Made by a program: the position numbers and the translations under genes
Assembly: GCA_023229615.1 (NCBI GenBank)
Contig: JALNYX010000017.1
Span: 1 to 17,901, forward strand
Direction: 5' to 3'
DNA length: 17,901 bases
DNA from: Candidatus Moraniibacteriota bacterium
GTDB taxonomy: Bacteria; Patescibacteriota; Minisyncoccia; Moranbacterales; UBA9337
Shown here: positions 8,118 through 14,371 of the stretch, piece by piece
Layout of the letters: each line of letters begins with the position of its first letter
Position numbering within the stretch: position 1 is the first letter of the stretch
Notes under the pieces: generated by a model
What the model saw: only the letters and a program-made list of their open reading frames with translations
Database searches by the model: none
What the model was told of the DNA's origin: nothing

Positions 8118-8834
8118 CTATTTCAATTCTATTCCTTTAATAACCGCGTCTTTCAGAGGGTGGTCGTTTCCGTTAGCTTCCATCGCCTCAATTTTATCCA
8201 CCACGTCCATTCCATCAGTCACCTTTCCGAAGTTGGTATGTTTGCCATCCAGCCAAGGAGTTTCCTCGGCAGTAACAACGAAAAATTGACTGCCGTTAGT
8301 ATTTGGTCCGGAGTTCGCCATCGCCAAAGAACCGCGTACCAATTTTTTTGAATTAAACTCATCCTTGAAAGCATATCCCGGTCCGCCCATTCCATCATTG
8401 GACCAATCATCATCCTTTGAATTCGGATCTCCTCCTTGAATCATAAAATCCTTGATTACGCGATGAAACTTTGTCCCGTCAAAAAATCCCTCACTTGCCA
8501 ATTTCATAAAGTTATTCACCGTAATCGGACTGTCTTTTCCGAAAAATTCCACCTCGATATTCCCCATATTTGTTTTGATTGTCGCCTTGGAATATTTTTT
8601 CACAAACGACAAATCATCAAGTCCTGCATTTTCCATAGCTTTGTTGATTTTTTCCTGCTCTTTTTGTGTGGCATCTTTGACATCTTGTTCAGCCTTCTTT
8701 TGAATATCCAAAATTGAAATCGAATTGCTCTCAGAAACAGGCTTTTCGATTTTCATCTCCTTTGAACCCAAAGAACACCCCGACAAAAACAGCACAGAAA
8801 TTAAAATTATTAATATTGATGTTTTTTTATTCAT
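8118..8834 (-). CDS. Cyclophilin-type peptidyl-prolyl cis-trans isomerase, lipoprotein
   Basis: 238 residues from the ATG at 8834. Residues 4-20 are a lipoprotein signal with lipobox LSGC (Cys20), so the protein should be lipid-anchored outside the cytoplasmic membrane. A charged linker of about 60 residues leads to a cyclophilin domain at about 84-238. The catalytic and binding residues are present: FHRVIKDFMIQGGD (R125, F130, Q133), GSQFF (181-185), W194 and KHTNFGKV (H199). It catalyses proline isomerisation in folding exported proteins. The upstream in-frame ATG at 8849 was rejected: it lies in a heptanucleotide repeat and would put charged MSRIN before the signal. The ORF follows tsaE on the same strand, separated by the repeat element. 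No Shine-Dalgarno is evident. Confidence 0.96.
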   Translation of the reverse strand: MNKKTSILIILISVLFLSGCSLGSKEMKIEKPVSESNSISILDIQKKAEQDVKDATQKEQEKINKAMENAGLDDLSFVKKYSKATIKTNMGNIEVEFFGKDSPITVNNFMKLASEGFFDGTKFHRVIKDFMIQGGDPNSKDDDWSNDGMGGPGYAFKDEFNSKKLVRGSLAMANSGPNTNGSQFFVVTAEETPWLDGKHTNFGKVTDGMDVVDKIEAMEANGNDHPLKDAVIKGIELK

Positions 8835-8843
8835 ATTTATTCG

Positions 8844-8990
8844 AGACATAAGACGTAAGACATAAGACCTAATTAAAAATTTAGCTTATGCTTGCCTCCT
8901 ATGATTATTCAACAATCCATTTAATATTATTTGAATTTATATTCTAAGCTTTAAATCCTACGTCTTACGTCTTATGTCTTAAGTCTTACA
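8844..8990. repeat. Inverted pair of TAAGACG/GTCTTAC heptamer blocks between tsaE and the cyclophilin gene
   Basis: The left block, 8844-8872, has TAAGACG, TAAGACA and TAAGACC units on plus. The right block, 8957-8990, has the reverse complement (TACGTCTTACGTCTTATGTC and onward). About 85 bp of AT-rich sequence lies between, and the arms could pair into a long stem. The right block overlaps the last codons of tsaE (stop at 8972). The left block ends 10 bp before the cyclophilin ATG. Confidence 0.8.
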
Positions 8991-9487
8991 ACCCTCTCCT
9001 TTTCATTTTTCCATTCAAATTCCATCCAAATTGCTCCGACAGGAACAATATCCCGAATCCTTTCCGCCCACTCCACTATTATAACATTATCCACCTCAGA
9101 AATCATCTCCTCCCATCCCAACTCAAGCATATCTTCTTTTTCTATTCTATACGCATCAATATGATACACAAATTTTGGCTTTACAATTTTATTATTTTTT
9201 TCTTTTTTTAAATTATTCAATTGAAATTTGTTTGGAAATTGGAAATTGGAAATTGGAAATTTTATTTGATATTCTTTCATTATCATAAACGTCGGACTAA
9301 CAAATGGTCCCTGGGCGCCAAGTCCTTCCAAAAGACCTTGAGTAAAAGTGGTTTTTCCCGCTCCCAAATCTCCGGAAAGACAAATAATTCTCTCTTTTTG
9401 CACGCCCTTTAATATTTTTTCTGCCATCTCCAGTCCCAATTTCTTGGTTTGATCAGCGTTTTTTGTAATAATTTCTCTTTTATTCAT
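8972..9487 (-). CDS. tsaE: TsaE, tRNA t6A biosynthesis ATPase, with a repeat-derived insertion
   Basis: 171 residues. The P-loop GDLGAGKTTF (39-48), SPTF (64-67), YHIDAYR (108-114), ELGWEE and VEWAER (138-143) identify TsaE. It is the small ATPase that works with TsaB and TsaD in making N6-threonylcarbamoyladenosine on ANN-decoding tRNAs in the cytoplasm. Residues about 74-104, between MKEYQ and KFVYHIDAY, are absent from ordinary TsaE proteins and come largely from heptanucleotide repeats (FPISNFQFPN). The C-terminal VVRLKT and the stop codon also come from a repeat. The start chosen is ATG at 9487. The upstream GTG at 9505 is rejected because the codons after it form a TGGTATAAT promoter. 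The TATAAT box ends 6 nt before the ATG, so the message is probably leaderless. Confidence 0.93.
   Translation of the reverse strand: MNKREIITKNADQTKKLGLEMAEKILKGVQKERIICLSGDLGAGKTTFTQGLLEGLGAQGPFVSPTFMIMKEYQIKFPISNFQFPNKFQLNNLKKEKNNKIVKPKFVYHIDAYRIEKEDMLELGWEEMISEVDNVIIVEWAERIRDIVPVGAIWMEFEWKNEKERVVRLKT
9231..9262. repeat. Heptanucleotide tandem repeat (GGAAATT) inside tsaE
   Basis: Four consecutive GGAAATT units on plus, read in frame on minus as FPISNFQFPN. The unit is identical to that at the right end of the composite element at 4597-4744. The flanking AT-rich, Asn/Lys-rich coding extends the insertion to about 30 residues. Confidence 0.85.
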
Positions 9488-9493
9488 AAACAA

Positions 9494-9502
9494 ATTATAC
9501 CA
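9494..9502 (-). promoter_or_regulatory. Extended -10 promoter (TGGTATAAT) giving a leaderless tsaE transcript
   Basis: A perfect TATAAT is preceded by TGG. Six bases separate it from the ATG at 9487, so transcription should start at or next to the A of the start codon. It lies immediately downstream of the terminator at 9531-9566, which fits an independent promoter. Confidence 0.65.
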
Positions 9503-9530
9503 CACCGGCTATTTTTTTATAATCTTTGCA

Positions 9531-9566
9531 AAAAAATCCGGAAATTATCCGGATTTTTGTTTTTTT
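9531..9566. terminator. Bidirectional rho-independent-type terminator
   Basis: Inverted repeat AAAAATCCGG / CCGGATTTTT with a 7-nt loop (AAATTAT), flanked by A-runs and T-runs so that either strand ends in a U tract. On the minus strand it follows the 330-residue gene (stop at 9582) and precedes the tsaE promoter. Confidence 0.8.
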
Positions 9567-9581
9567 TATCTGAAATTTCAT

Positions 9582-10574
9582 TTACAAATCATCTCTATTT
9601 GGAGGACTATATTTTTCTCTTTCGGAATCTTCCCTGAGTTCTTCTGTCTTGATTCCATCATCGTCATCATCTTGCTGTTCCAGTTGCTGTTCCGGCACTT
9701 TTTCATCTGAAAGCTCTCTCTGATTTCCTTGCTGACCAAGATATGCTTCTTTCAATTTTTCCACCTGCGATTTGTATTTTTCCTCAGCCGAATTAGTAAG
9801 CTTATCGTACTCCTCCTTACTCATTTCTCCCGGTTTTCCTGATGAATCCACGTATTTATTAAATATCTTATCTTTGTCCGCATTCAATTTCTCTCCTGCC
9901 TTCACTAATGCTTTGTGATATTCTATTTTATTACTATTTGAATCGTGTCCGCGCTCAACTACTGGTTGCGAAACTCTTGGATTTTCACCGGTAATGTGAT
10001 GATATGCCGGCGGTTGATAATAACCCTGGGGCGGTTGCCGATATTGCACATATCCATATTGCGGCGACACCACTCGCTGTTGCTGCAAGGCCTCATATCG
10101 ATATCGATCATACCGCTGTTGATCCGTTTCTATTCCCGCGGAATTTAAGATAACTTTTTCAGTCGCCCGTTCCATTCCATAATTAGCACCCCTTGCCACT
10201 CCCATAAGCGCACCCACGGCGACTGTCGCCATTCCGGCTTCAATAAATTTAGAAAGACTAACATTATCCCGACTGCTATGTCCGCGTCCGCCCGCTTCCG
10301 CGTCCGCCGGCATCCCGGCAAACGTTCCCGCAAAAATACTCATTCCAACGCAAAGTGCCGTTAATTTCTTTTTTAATAATTTTATTTTCTCTGCCTTTCC
10401 GCCGTCAGCGCCAGATTCGCTTTTTCCATCAAGTGCCAAAACTTCCGCCTCCTGGCTGGCAACGTTCAAAACATCGTCAATTCCTTTTATTTTTTCTTTC
10501 TCGCCTTCAACTTTCAAAGGTATTTCGGGATTTTTCGGTTTAATCACCGCGTCAATTTTTGGCATTTCACTCAT
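9582..10574 (-). CDS. Hypothetical membrane-associated/exported protein with Q/Y/P-rich region
   Basis: 330 residues, family not recognised. An acidic-basic N-terminal region of about 63 residues precedes a Lys-rich stretch and a hydrophobic segment at about 71-90 that ends in a signal-peptidase-like AEA-GG (92-96). A second hydrophobic, Gly/Ala-rich segment lies at about 110-129. Residues 150-195 are rich in Tyr, Gln, Pro and Arg (PQYGYVQYRQPPQGYYQPP). Residues 215-285 are charged and likely helical, and the C-terminus is acidic with a run of five Asp at 302-306. A long cytoplasmic-type N-terminus before a signal-like helix is also seen in the giant surface protein. GAG at about 9 nt before the ATG is a weak ribosome-binding site. 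The gene ends 16 nt before a strong terminator. Confidence 0.8.
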   Translation of the reverse strand: MSEMPKIDAVIKPKNPEIPLKVEGEKEKIKGIDDVLNVASQEAEVLALDGKSESGADGGKAEKIKLLKKKLTALCVGMSIFAGTFAGMPADAEAGGRGHSSRDNVSLSKFIEAGMATVAVGALMGVARGANYGMERATEKVILNSAGIETDQQRYDRYRYEALQQQRVVSPQYGYVQYRQPPQGYYQPPAYHHITGENPRVSQPVVERGHDSNSNKIEYHKALVKAGEKLNADKDKIFNKYVDSSGKPGEMSKEEYDKLTNSAEEKYKSQVEKLKEAYLGQQGNQRELSDEKVPEQQLEQQDDDDDGIKTEELREDSEREKYSPPNRDDL

Positions 10575-10610
10575 ATATTTTTCTCAAAGTAAAAGTATAA
10601 AAAAAAATAT

Positions 10611-10898
10611 CTATTGTATCATTTTTTCAATTTCCTCTTTTTCTTCCGCAACAATTTGACGCATCATTTCTTCTCCTTTTTCCTTGTCATTTTTCAAAAT
10701 TTCCATCGCGGATTTTTTCTTTTGCATAATTTCATTAAACCATTCGATTTTTTCCGGAAAAGACGAAAAAATTTCCAAATAAGTTTTCTGCAATTCGCCC
10801 GGAAAAAAAGCAAAAAAATCCACCCAATCCATTTTATCGGATTTGCTCAAATTGCTACCATTTAAAATTTCCACCAATTTCTTTTCATTTTCTTTCAT
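10611..10898 (-). CDS. Small charged helical cytoplasmic protein, unknown function
   Basis: 95 residues from the ATG at 10898. It is rich in Lys and Glu, probably all helical, with no signal peptide or membrane segment and no recognised family. Recurrent aromatic-acidic stretches (WVDFFAFFPGELQ, IEWFNEIMQKKK) and a C-terminal Lys/Glu coiled-coil-like tail are seen. The longer frame upstream (to 10934) is rejected because it runs through a TATAAT box at 10906-10911 that ends 7 nt before this ATG. The transcript is therefore predicted to be leaderless or nearly so. The next gene starts 36 nt downstream on the same strand, so the two are likely cotranscribed. Confidence 0.75.
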   Translation of the reverse strand: MKENEKKLVEILNGSNLSKSDKMDWVDFFAFFPGELQKTYLEIFSSFPEKIEWFNEIMQKKKSAMEILKNDKEKGEEMMRQIVAEEKEEIEKMIQ

Positions 10899-10905
10899 AC
10901 AGTTT

Positions 10906-10911
10906 ATTATA
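10906..10911 (-). promoter_or_regulatory. TATAAT -10 box, 7 nt before ATG (near-leaderless)
   Basis: Perfect TATAAT with TG directly upstream. Seven bases separate it from the ATG at 10898. No clear -35 hexamer. Confidence 0.6.
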
Positions 10912-10950
10912 CACCATTTTTCCAAAACAACCAAAAAAAATTATCGAGTG

Positions 10951-10966
10951 AGTTCAAGAAATAATT
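10951..10966 (+). repeat. 16-bp direct repeat, left copy (possible island boundary)
   Basis: AGTTCAAGAAATAATT is repeated exactly at 15965-15980, where it encodes the C-terminal LFLEL of the helical-repeat protein. Here it can be read on minus as LFLELTR then stop, without any gene attached. Confidence 0.5.
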
Positions 10967-10982
10967 ACAACACTTCATTATG

Positions 10983-11017
10983 AAAAAAAAGCGCTTCAGA
11001 AATTCTTCCGAAGCGCC
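10983..11017 (-). terminator. Rho-independent terminator for the small secreted-protein operon
   Basis: On minus: GGCGCTTCGGAA, a short loop, TTCTGAAGCGC, then a run of eight T. The stem of about 10 bp has one internal mismatch. It lies 49 bp after the original stop codon (TGA at 11066-11068) of the IS-split gene and marks the end of the CARDB/small-protein operon. Confidence 0.85.
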
Positions 11018-11065
11018 CCATTAAACTAAACAAAAGTACTAATATATATTTCTTTCACTTCACCA

Positions 11066-11217
11066 TCACGGGCAGGTCGGTCTCGGTTTAGCAACATACC
11101 ATAACTCATAGCTTGCCGGATCATATCCGACAACAACCATCATATCATTCTCCTGAGCTTTCAAAATCGTGGCGTACCACATTGCAACAGAAAGCTCTGT
11201 TTGCCAAGACAATCTGG
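11066..11217 (-). pseudogene. 3' part of the small secreted-protein gene split by the insertion sequence
   Basis: Joined to the 5' part at 12231-12417 after removing the element and one 9-bp target copy, the frame continues without a break: ADARL, then SWQTELSVAMWYATILKAQ, END, MMVVVGYDPASYELWYVAKP, RPTCP and TGA at 11066. The fragment lacks a start of its own and is probably not translated. The pattern, with a helix followed by a V-V-V-x-Y-D-P strand and a C-terminal Cys, suggests a small extracytoplasmic protein. Its Cys may pair with the one in ADEACF near the N-terminus. Function unknown. Confidence 0.85.
11209..11217 (+). repeat. Target-site duplication, left copy (ACAATCTGG)
   Basis: Perfect 9-bp direct repeat of 12231-12239, immediately outside the element. 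Removing one copy plus the element restores a reading frame. Confidence 0.85.
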
Positions 11218-11225
11218 GTAATGTC

Positions 11226-11246
11226 CACATACATATGGCGGTTTTT
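11226..11246 (+). repeat. IS terminal inverted repeat, left
   Basis: CACATACATATGGCGGTTTT and one further T; pairs with 12204-12224 at 18 of 21 positions. It starts 8 bp inside the left end. Confidence 0.75.
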
Positions 11247-11269
11247 CCAAGATAGGTATATCTTGATGG

Positions 11270-12229
11270 ATGAGTATAAATATGCCAACAACAATTAAAG
11301 AAGAACGCTTGAGATGGGTGTTGCCTATCATCAACAAAGAATTAAGACTCAAAGATGTTGCCAAAGTATGTCCGCACAGCCAAAGAAGTCTGGAGAGATG
11401 GGTTGCCGCATACAAAAAATATGGGGAGATGGGCTTGGAGCCTAAATCCACGCGTCCCAGGAGCCACCCCAATGAAACAGCAATTCGAATTAAAGAAAGA
11501 GTTATTGAACTAAGAAAGAAAACTCAAAAATGTGCATTAAAACTCAAATGGCAATTAGAAAAAGAAGGCATTTTCATTCATAAAAATACCATTCAGAAAA
11601 TCATTAAAACTGAAGGCTTGGTAAGAAAATACAAAATTAGGAAATTAAAATACAAATATATCAAAGTGCCATTAAGCCCTGGTGAGCTAGTTGAGATAGA
11701 TGTGAAATATGTGCCAGGAAGACTTGGAAACAGGCGATATTATCAATTTACCGCCATCGACTGTGCCACCCGCTGGAGATACTTAAAGATATATGATGAG
11801 CAGGCGAATGCCAACGCTATTGATTTCTTAAAAAAAGTACTTAAAATATCTCAATTCAGAATCAGAGCAATCAAAACGGACAATGGCTGTATCTTTACCA
11901 ATCGATATGTCGGCTATGCTAAGAGTAGTGATCCGCTTAATCCCAGATTGCATCCCCTGGATATGTTGTGCCAAGAATTGAATATCTTGCATTATCTAAT
12001 TGACCCAGGCAAGCCGGCACAGAATGGAAAAGTAGAAAGAAGCCATCGCAGTGATCAAGAAATATTTTATGATAGAAACAAATTTAAAGATGTTGTGGAT
12101 TTAAAAAGAAAAATCAGGATATGGAATAATTATTACAATAATCTGGAGCATTGTGGCTTAGGTGGCAAAACTCCCAATGAAATGTTAGAATTATTAACAA
12201 TCCAGAAACCGACAAATGTATGTGTTTAA
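11270..12229 (+). CDS. DDE transposase, IS481-like (rve integrase core)
   Basis: 319 residues, one uninterrupted frame. The N-terminal region (about 10-120) holds helix-turn-helix DNA-binding segments (LKDVAKVCPHSQRSLERWVA). The rve catalytic core at about 138-270 has the DDE residues: D144 in VEIDVKYVP, D204 in IKTDNG, E256 in NGKVERSHR. A single frame without the IS3-type frameshift favours IS481 over IS3. It cuts the element ends and joins them to target DNA. The stop codon (TAA, 12227-12229) lies within the last bases of the element, past the right inverted repeat. An ATG at 11282 is an alternative start. Plus-strand orientation opposes nearly all neighbours. Confidence 0.92.
   Translation: MSINMPTTIKEERLRWVLPIINKELRLKDVAKVCPHSQRSLERWVAAYKKYGEMGLEPKSTRPRSHPNETAIRIKERVIELRKKTQKCALKLKWQLEKEGIFIHKNTIQKIIKTEGLVRKYKIRKLKYKYIKVPLSPGELVEIDVKYVPGRLGNRRYYQFTAIDCATRWRYLKIYDEQANANAIDFLKKVLKISQFRIRAIKTDNGCIFTNRYVGYAKSSDPLNPRLHPLDMLCQELNILHYLIDPGKPAQNGKVERSHRSDQEIFYDRNKFKDVVDLKRKIRIWNNYYNNLEHCGLGGKTPNEMLELLTIQKPTNVCV
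12204..12224 (-). repeat. IS terminal inverted repeat, right
   Basis: Reads CACATACATTTGTCGGTTTC plus T on minus. It overlaps the C-terminal codons of the transposase and ends 6 bp inside the right end. Confidence 0.75.
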
Positions 12230-12230
12230 A

Positions 12231-12239
12231 ACAATCTGG
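12231..12239 (+). repeat. Target-site duplication, right copy (ACAATCTGG)
   Basis: Second copy of the 9-bp duplication, directly after the last element base. It lies at codons 61-63 of the interrupted gene. Confidence 0.85.
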
Positions 12240-12417
12240 CATCGGCAAAAACCGCATTGCCGTTGGCTTCGGGGATTCCCCAGAGATTCAACCGACTCAC
12301 ACCGTTAACATCAAAATATTGAGTGTTGGGATCAAAGCAGGCTTCATCAGCACTTGCAGTCAGATTAAGCGCGCAAACAAAAAAAGTCCCTAACAGGGTA
12401 AAAATAATTTTTTTCAT
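12231..12417 (-). pseudogene. 5' part of the small secreted-protein gene split by the insertion sequence
   Basis: It begins at ATG 12417 with a strong Shine-Dalgarno (AAGGAG, 8 nt upstream). Residues 1-23 are a signal peptide (MKKIIFTLLGTFFVCALNL, then TASA-DE). The mature part reads ACFDPNTQYFDVNGVSRLNL, then WGIPEANGNAVFADARL, then meets the element, which supplies Phe and a TAA stop, leaving a 63-residue truncated product. Restored length is 109 residues. It starts 15 nt after the CARDB gene, so the two formed an operon. The truncated protein may still be made and exported, but it lacks the C-terminal half. Confidence 0.85.
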
Positions 12418-12432
12418 CTTTCTTCTCCTTTT

Positions 12433-14268
12433 TTAGTCCAGCATATTGATAACTGCAGGACTGATGTGTTCTTTTTTGACTTCAATTTCGATTATTCGGC
12501 AATTATCAGATTCACTTGATTCCGCAAATTGATTGTCGTAATCAATGCAAACTTTGATTTGATATATCCCGGACACACCGGGAGCACCGATATTTTCCAG
12601 TGTTTCTGTTATCAGAAAAGTGCTGAGAAAATCCTGGCTGGCAACCGTAACAGTTCCCAAAAGCAAAGGCTCAACATATTCTCCGCCCAACAAAAAATAC
12701 CCGATATGGATATTACCTGGCAGATCATCGCCGAGATTTTGCCCTACTGCGCTGATATTGAAAGTTTCTCCCGGATACAGTGAAAGTTCCGGATTGCTAG
12801 TGGAAACACTGGCAATCGCAACGTTGTATACCGGCACGGGATCGGGAGCGACAACCGAAAATGTCTTTGACCAGGAATTATTGCTTTCGCTTCCTTCATC
12901 GACATATCCTCCCGGATCAATTACGGCAGTTACTGTATGTGTTCCCGGGGTTGTCGGAGCGACAACATAAATACCCTCTTCTTTAGGAGGATCTTCCGGT
13001 TCAATATTGTATTCAAGCATATTGTCTTCACCGAATTTTACGCCGTCCATATAGTAATACACTTTCACGTCTTGTCCAGGATTGGCGCCACTGTTTTCGG
13101 TAAAGACTTTCAACTGAAATACATAGCTTGGAGAATATTGCTCCTGCTCTCCGACAAGGTAAGCATTAGCAAAATACAGTTCCGGTTTTTTGACTTCAAA
13201 AACATACGGAGGATCAAACTTGTTATTGGATTCGTTGCTCTCTGCAATATCATCCTCATCATCCGCTTCAACTGTATAATTGTAAATTCCGGGCGTATTT
13301 GGAGCTTCGTTGGTTTTGCTTTCCCATTTACTATCGCCGGGCGGAAGGTTTTCTTTTTGGATAATGTCAGTGCCGAAACTTATGCGATCATCTTCAGCAT
13401 CGATTTTGTACCCGTCCGAAAGCCAATATCTGATTTGGATGTCTTCCGGAGAACTGGCATCGCCTTTATTTTTTATTCGAACGAAAACTTCGTGATCTTG
13501 TCCGGGACGGAGCATTTTTTTGTGATGCTCGATGTAAAGTTCCATCGATTTTAAATCCGGATCGCCTCCCGAACTTACGCTGTCATCTCCGGAAGGGGTG
13601 TATGAAACTTCATTGCTCCAAGTTCCGGATTCATCACTATCAGAATCCTGCCCTTGAGATACAAGCTTTGATCCAGATTCTTTGGTCATATCAACCATCG
13701 GTCCGGAATATTGGCTACTGTCGTCCTCGTCTCCAACAGGAGAGTGATGATATACGGTTTCAACTGAACCATCGTACCAGAGAACGATATTACCCGTACC
13801 TAAACCGAATGCTGTTGTAAGAAAAGCATTTTTTCCAAAACACGCTTTCAACTTCCCACCGTATTTATAATACGACAAATCACCTCCTGAAACACCATTA
13901 TACAATGGCACCACTGCATAAATGTGTTCGTTATTATCAAAAGATTCAAGCCATCTGCCTAAAGCAAGCTCGCCGCCAGTAGAAACACCATCAATATAAA
14001 TATTATTAACATCAAAAGAATTACCAACAAGCCTAGCGAAAATAGATATATCAAATTCCATCATTCTATTCGGCTCAGACTGGTAACATCCATATTCATC
14101 TGGTGCATTTACTAGTTTACCAAAAACAGTAGGATTCCCACTATTTTTGTCATATTCTCTTGTAATAATGAAAGAAGGATCACTCGTATTTAAAACCCAA
14201 TTTTCCCCATAAACAACATTAACAAAAAACAAACTGCATGAAAACAAATAAAGCAATTTCCATCTCAT
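12433..14268 (-). CDS. Secreted protein with three CARDB-like adhesion repeats
   Basis: 611 residues. Signal peptide at about 1-21 (WKLLYLFSCSLFFVNVVYG). Residues 22-175 form a domain I do not recognise, followed by a Ser/Asp/Gly-rich linker at about 176-236. Three Ig-like CARDB-type units follow: about 237-360, 361-474 and 479-600. Each opens with a hydrophobic strand, has a PGQ/PGE turn (LRPGQDHE, ANPGQDVK, YPGETFNI), and closes with an acidic ESNESNN-type signature (343-349, 460-464, 584-589). CARDB units occur in bacterial cell-surface adhesion or scaffold proteins. A perfect AAGGAGGT at 14275-14282 precedes the ATG, unlike the SD-poor flanking genes. The small secreted protein follows 15 nt downstream in the same operon. 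No membrane anchor or sorting motif is visible at the C-terminus. Confidence 0.88.
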   Translation of the reverse strand: MRWKLLYLFSCSLFFVNVVYGENWVLNTSDPSFIITREYDKNSGNPTVFGKLVNAPDEYGCYQSEPNRMMEFDISIFARLVGNSFDVNNIYIDGVSTGGELALGRWLESFDNNEHIYAVVPLYNGVSGGDLSYYKYGGKLKACFGKNAFLTTAFGLGTGNIVLWYDGSVETVYHHSPVGDEDDSSQYSGPMVDMTKESGSKLVSQGQDSDSDESGTWSNEVSYTPSGDDSVSSGGDPDLKSMELYIEHHKKMLRPGQDHEVFVRIKNKGDASSPEDIQIRYWLSDGYKIDAEDDRISFGTDIIQKENLPPGDSKWESKTNEAPNTPGIYNYTVEADDEDDIAESNESNNKFDPPYVFEVKKPELYFANAYLVGEQEQYSPSYVFQLKVFTENSGANPGQDVKVYYYMDGVKFGEDNMLEYNIEPEDPPKEEGIYVVAPTTPGTHTVTAVIDPGGYVDEGSESNNSWSKTFSVVAPDPVPVYNVAIASVSTSNPELSLYPGETFNISAVGQNLGDDLPGNIHIGYFLLGGEYVEPLLLGTVTVASQDFLSTFLITETLENIGAPGVSGIYQIKVCIDYDNQFAESSESDNCRIIEIEVKKEHISPAVINMLD

Positions 14269-14274
14269 TTTTTA

Positions 14275-14282
14275 ACCTCCTT
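14275..14282 (-). promoter_or_regulatory. Strong Shine-Dalgarno (AAGGAGGT) for the CARDB gene
   Basis: Perfect complement to the 16S rRNA tail, 6 nt before the ATG at 14268. Most other genes in the window have no recognisable Shine-Dalgarno. Confidence 0.8.
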
Positions 14283-14319
14283 ATTCTGTTGTCAAACAAC
14301 TATATAATTAAATCTACAG

Positions 14320-14349
14320 CTGCTAATTAGCACCATTGCCAATTAGCAG
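14320..14349. promoter_or_regulatory. Perfect 9-bp stem-loop upstream of the CARDB operon
   Basis: CTGCTAATT, a 12-nt loop, and AATTAGCAG. No T-run follows on minus, so it is a poor terminator. It lies in the 103-bp gap between the upstream paralogue's stop and the CARDB start, and could be an operator or leader structure. Role unknown. Confidence 0.45.
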
Positions 14350-14371
14350 AATAGCTACAATCATTATATTC

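Larger units (their letters stand above)
11218..12230 (+). mobile_element. IS481-like insertion sequence, 1013 bp, apparently intact
   Basis: It is bounded by 9-bp direct repeats ACAATCTGG. Imperfect terminal inverted repeats lie a few bases inside the ends: 11226-11246 against 12204-12224, 18 of 21 matching, both starting CACATACAT when read inward. One full-length DDE transposase gene occupies most of it. It is inserted in opposite orientation to the interrupted minus-strand gene. The exact duplication and intact frame suggest a fairly recent insertion. Confidence 0.85.

Noticed and set aside
8835..8849. ATG at 8849 as the cyclophilin start
   Set aside because: It comes from the repeat block and puts extra residues ahead of a normal lipoprotein signal beginning MNKKTSI.
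9488..9505. GTG at 9505 as the tsaE start
   Set aside because: Its codons form the TGGTATAAT promoter, and the ATG at 9487 starts the conserved part of the protein.
10899..10934. Upstream start at 10934 for the small charged protein
   Set aside because: The extra 12 codons run over a perfect TATAAT box located 7 nt before the ATG at 10898.
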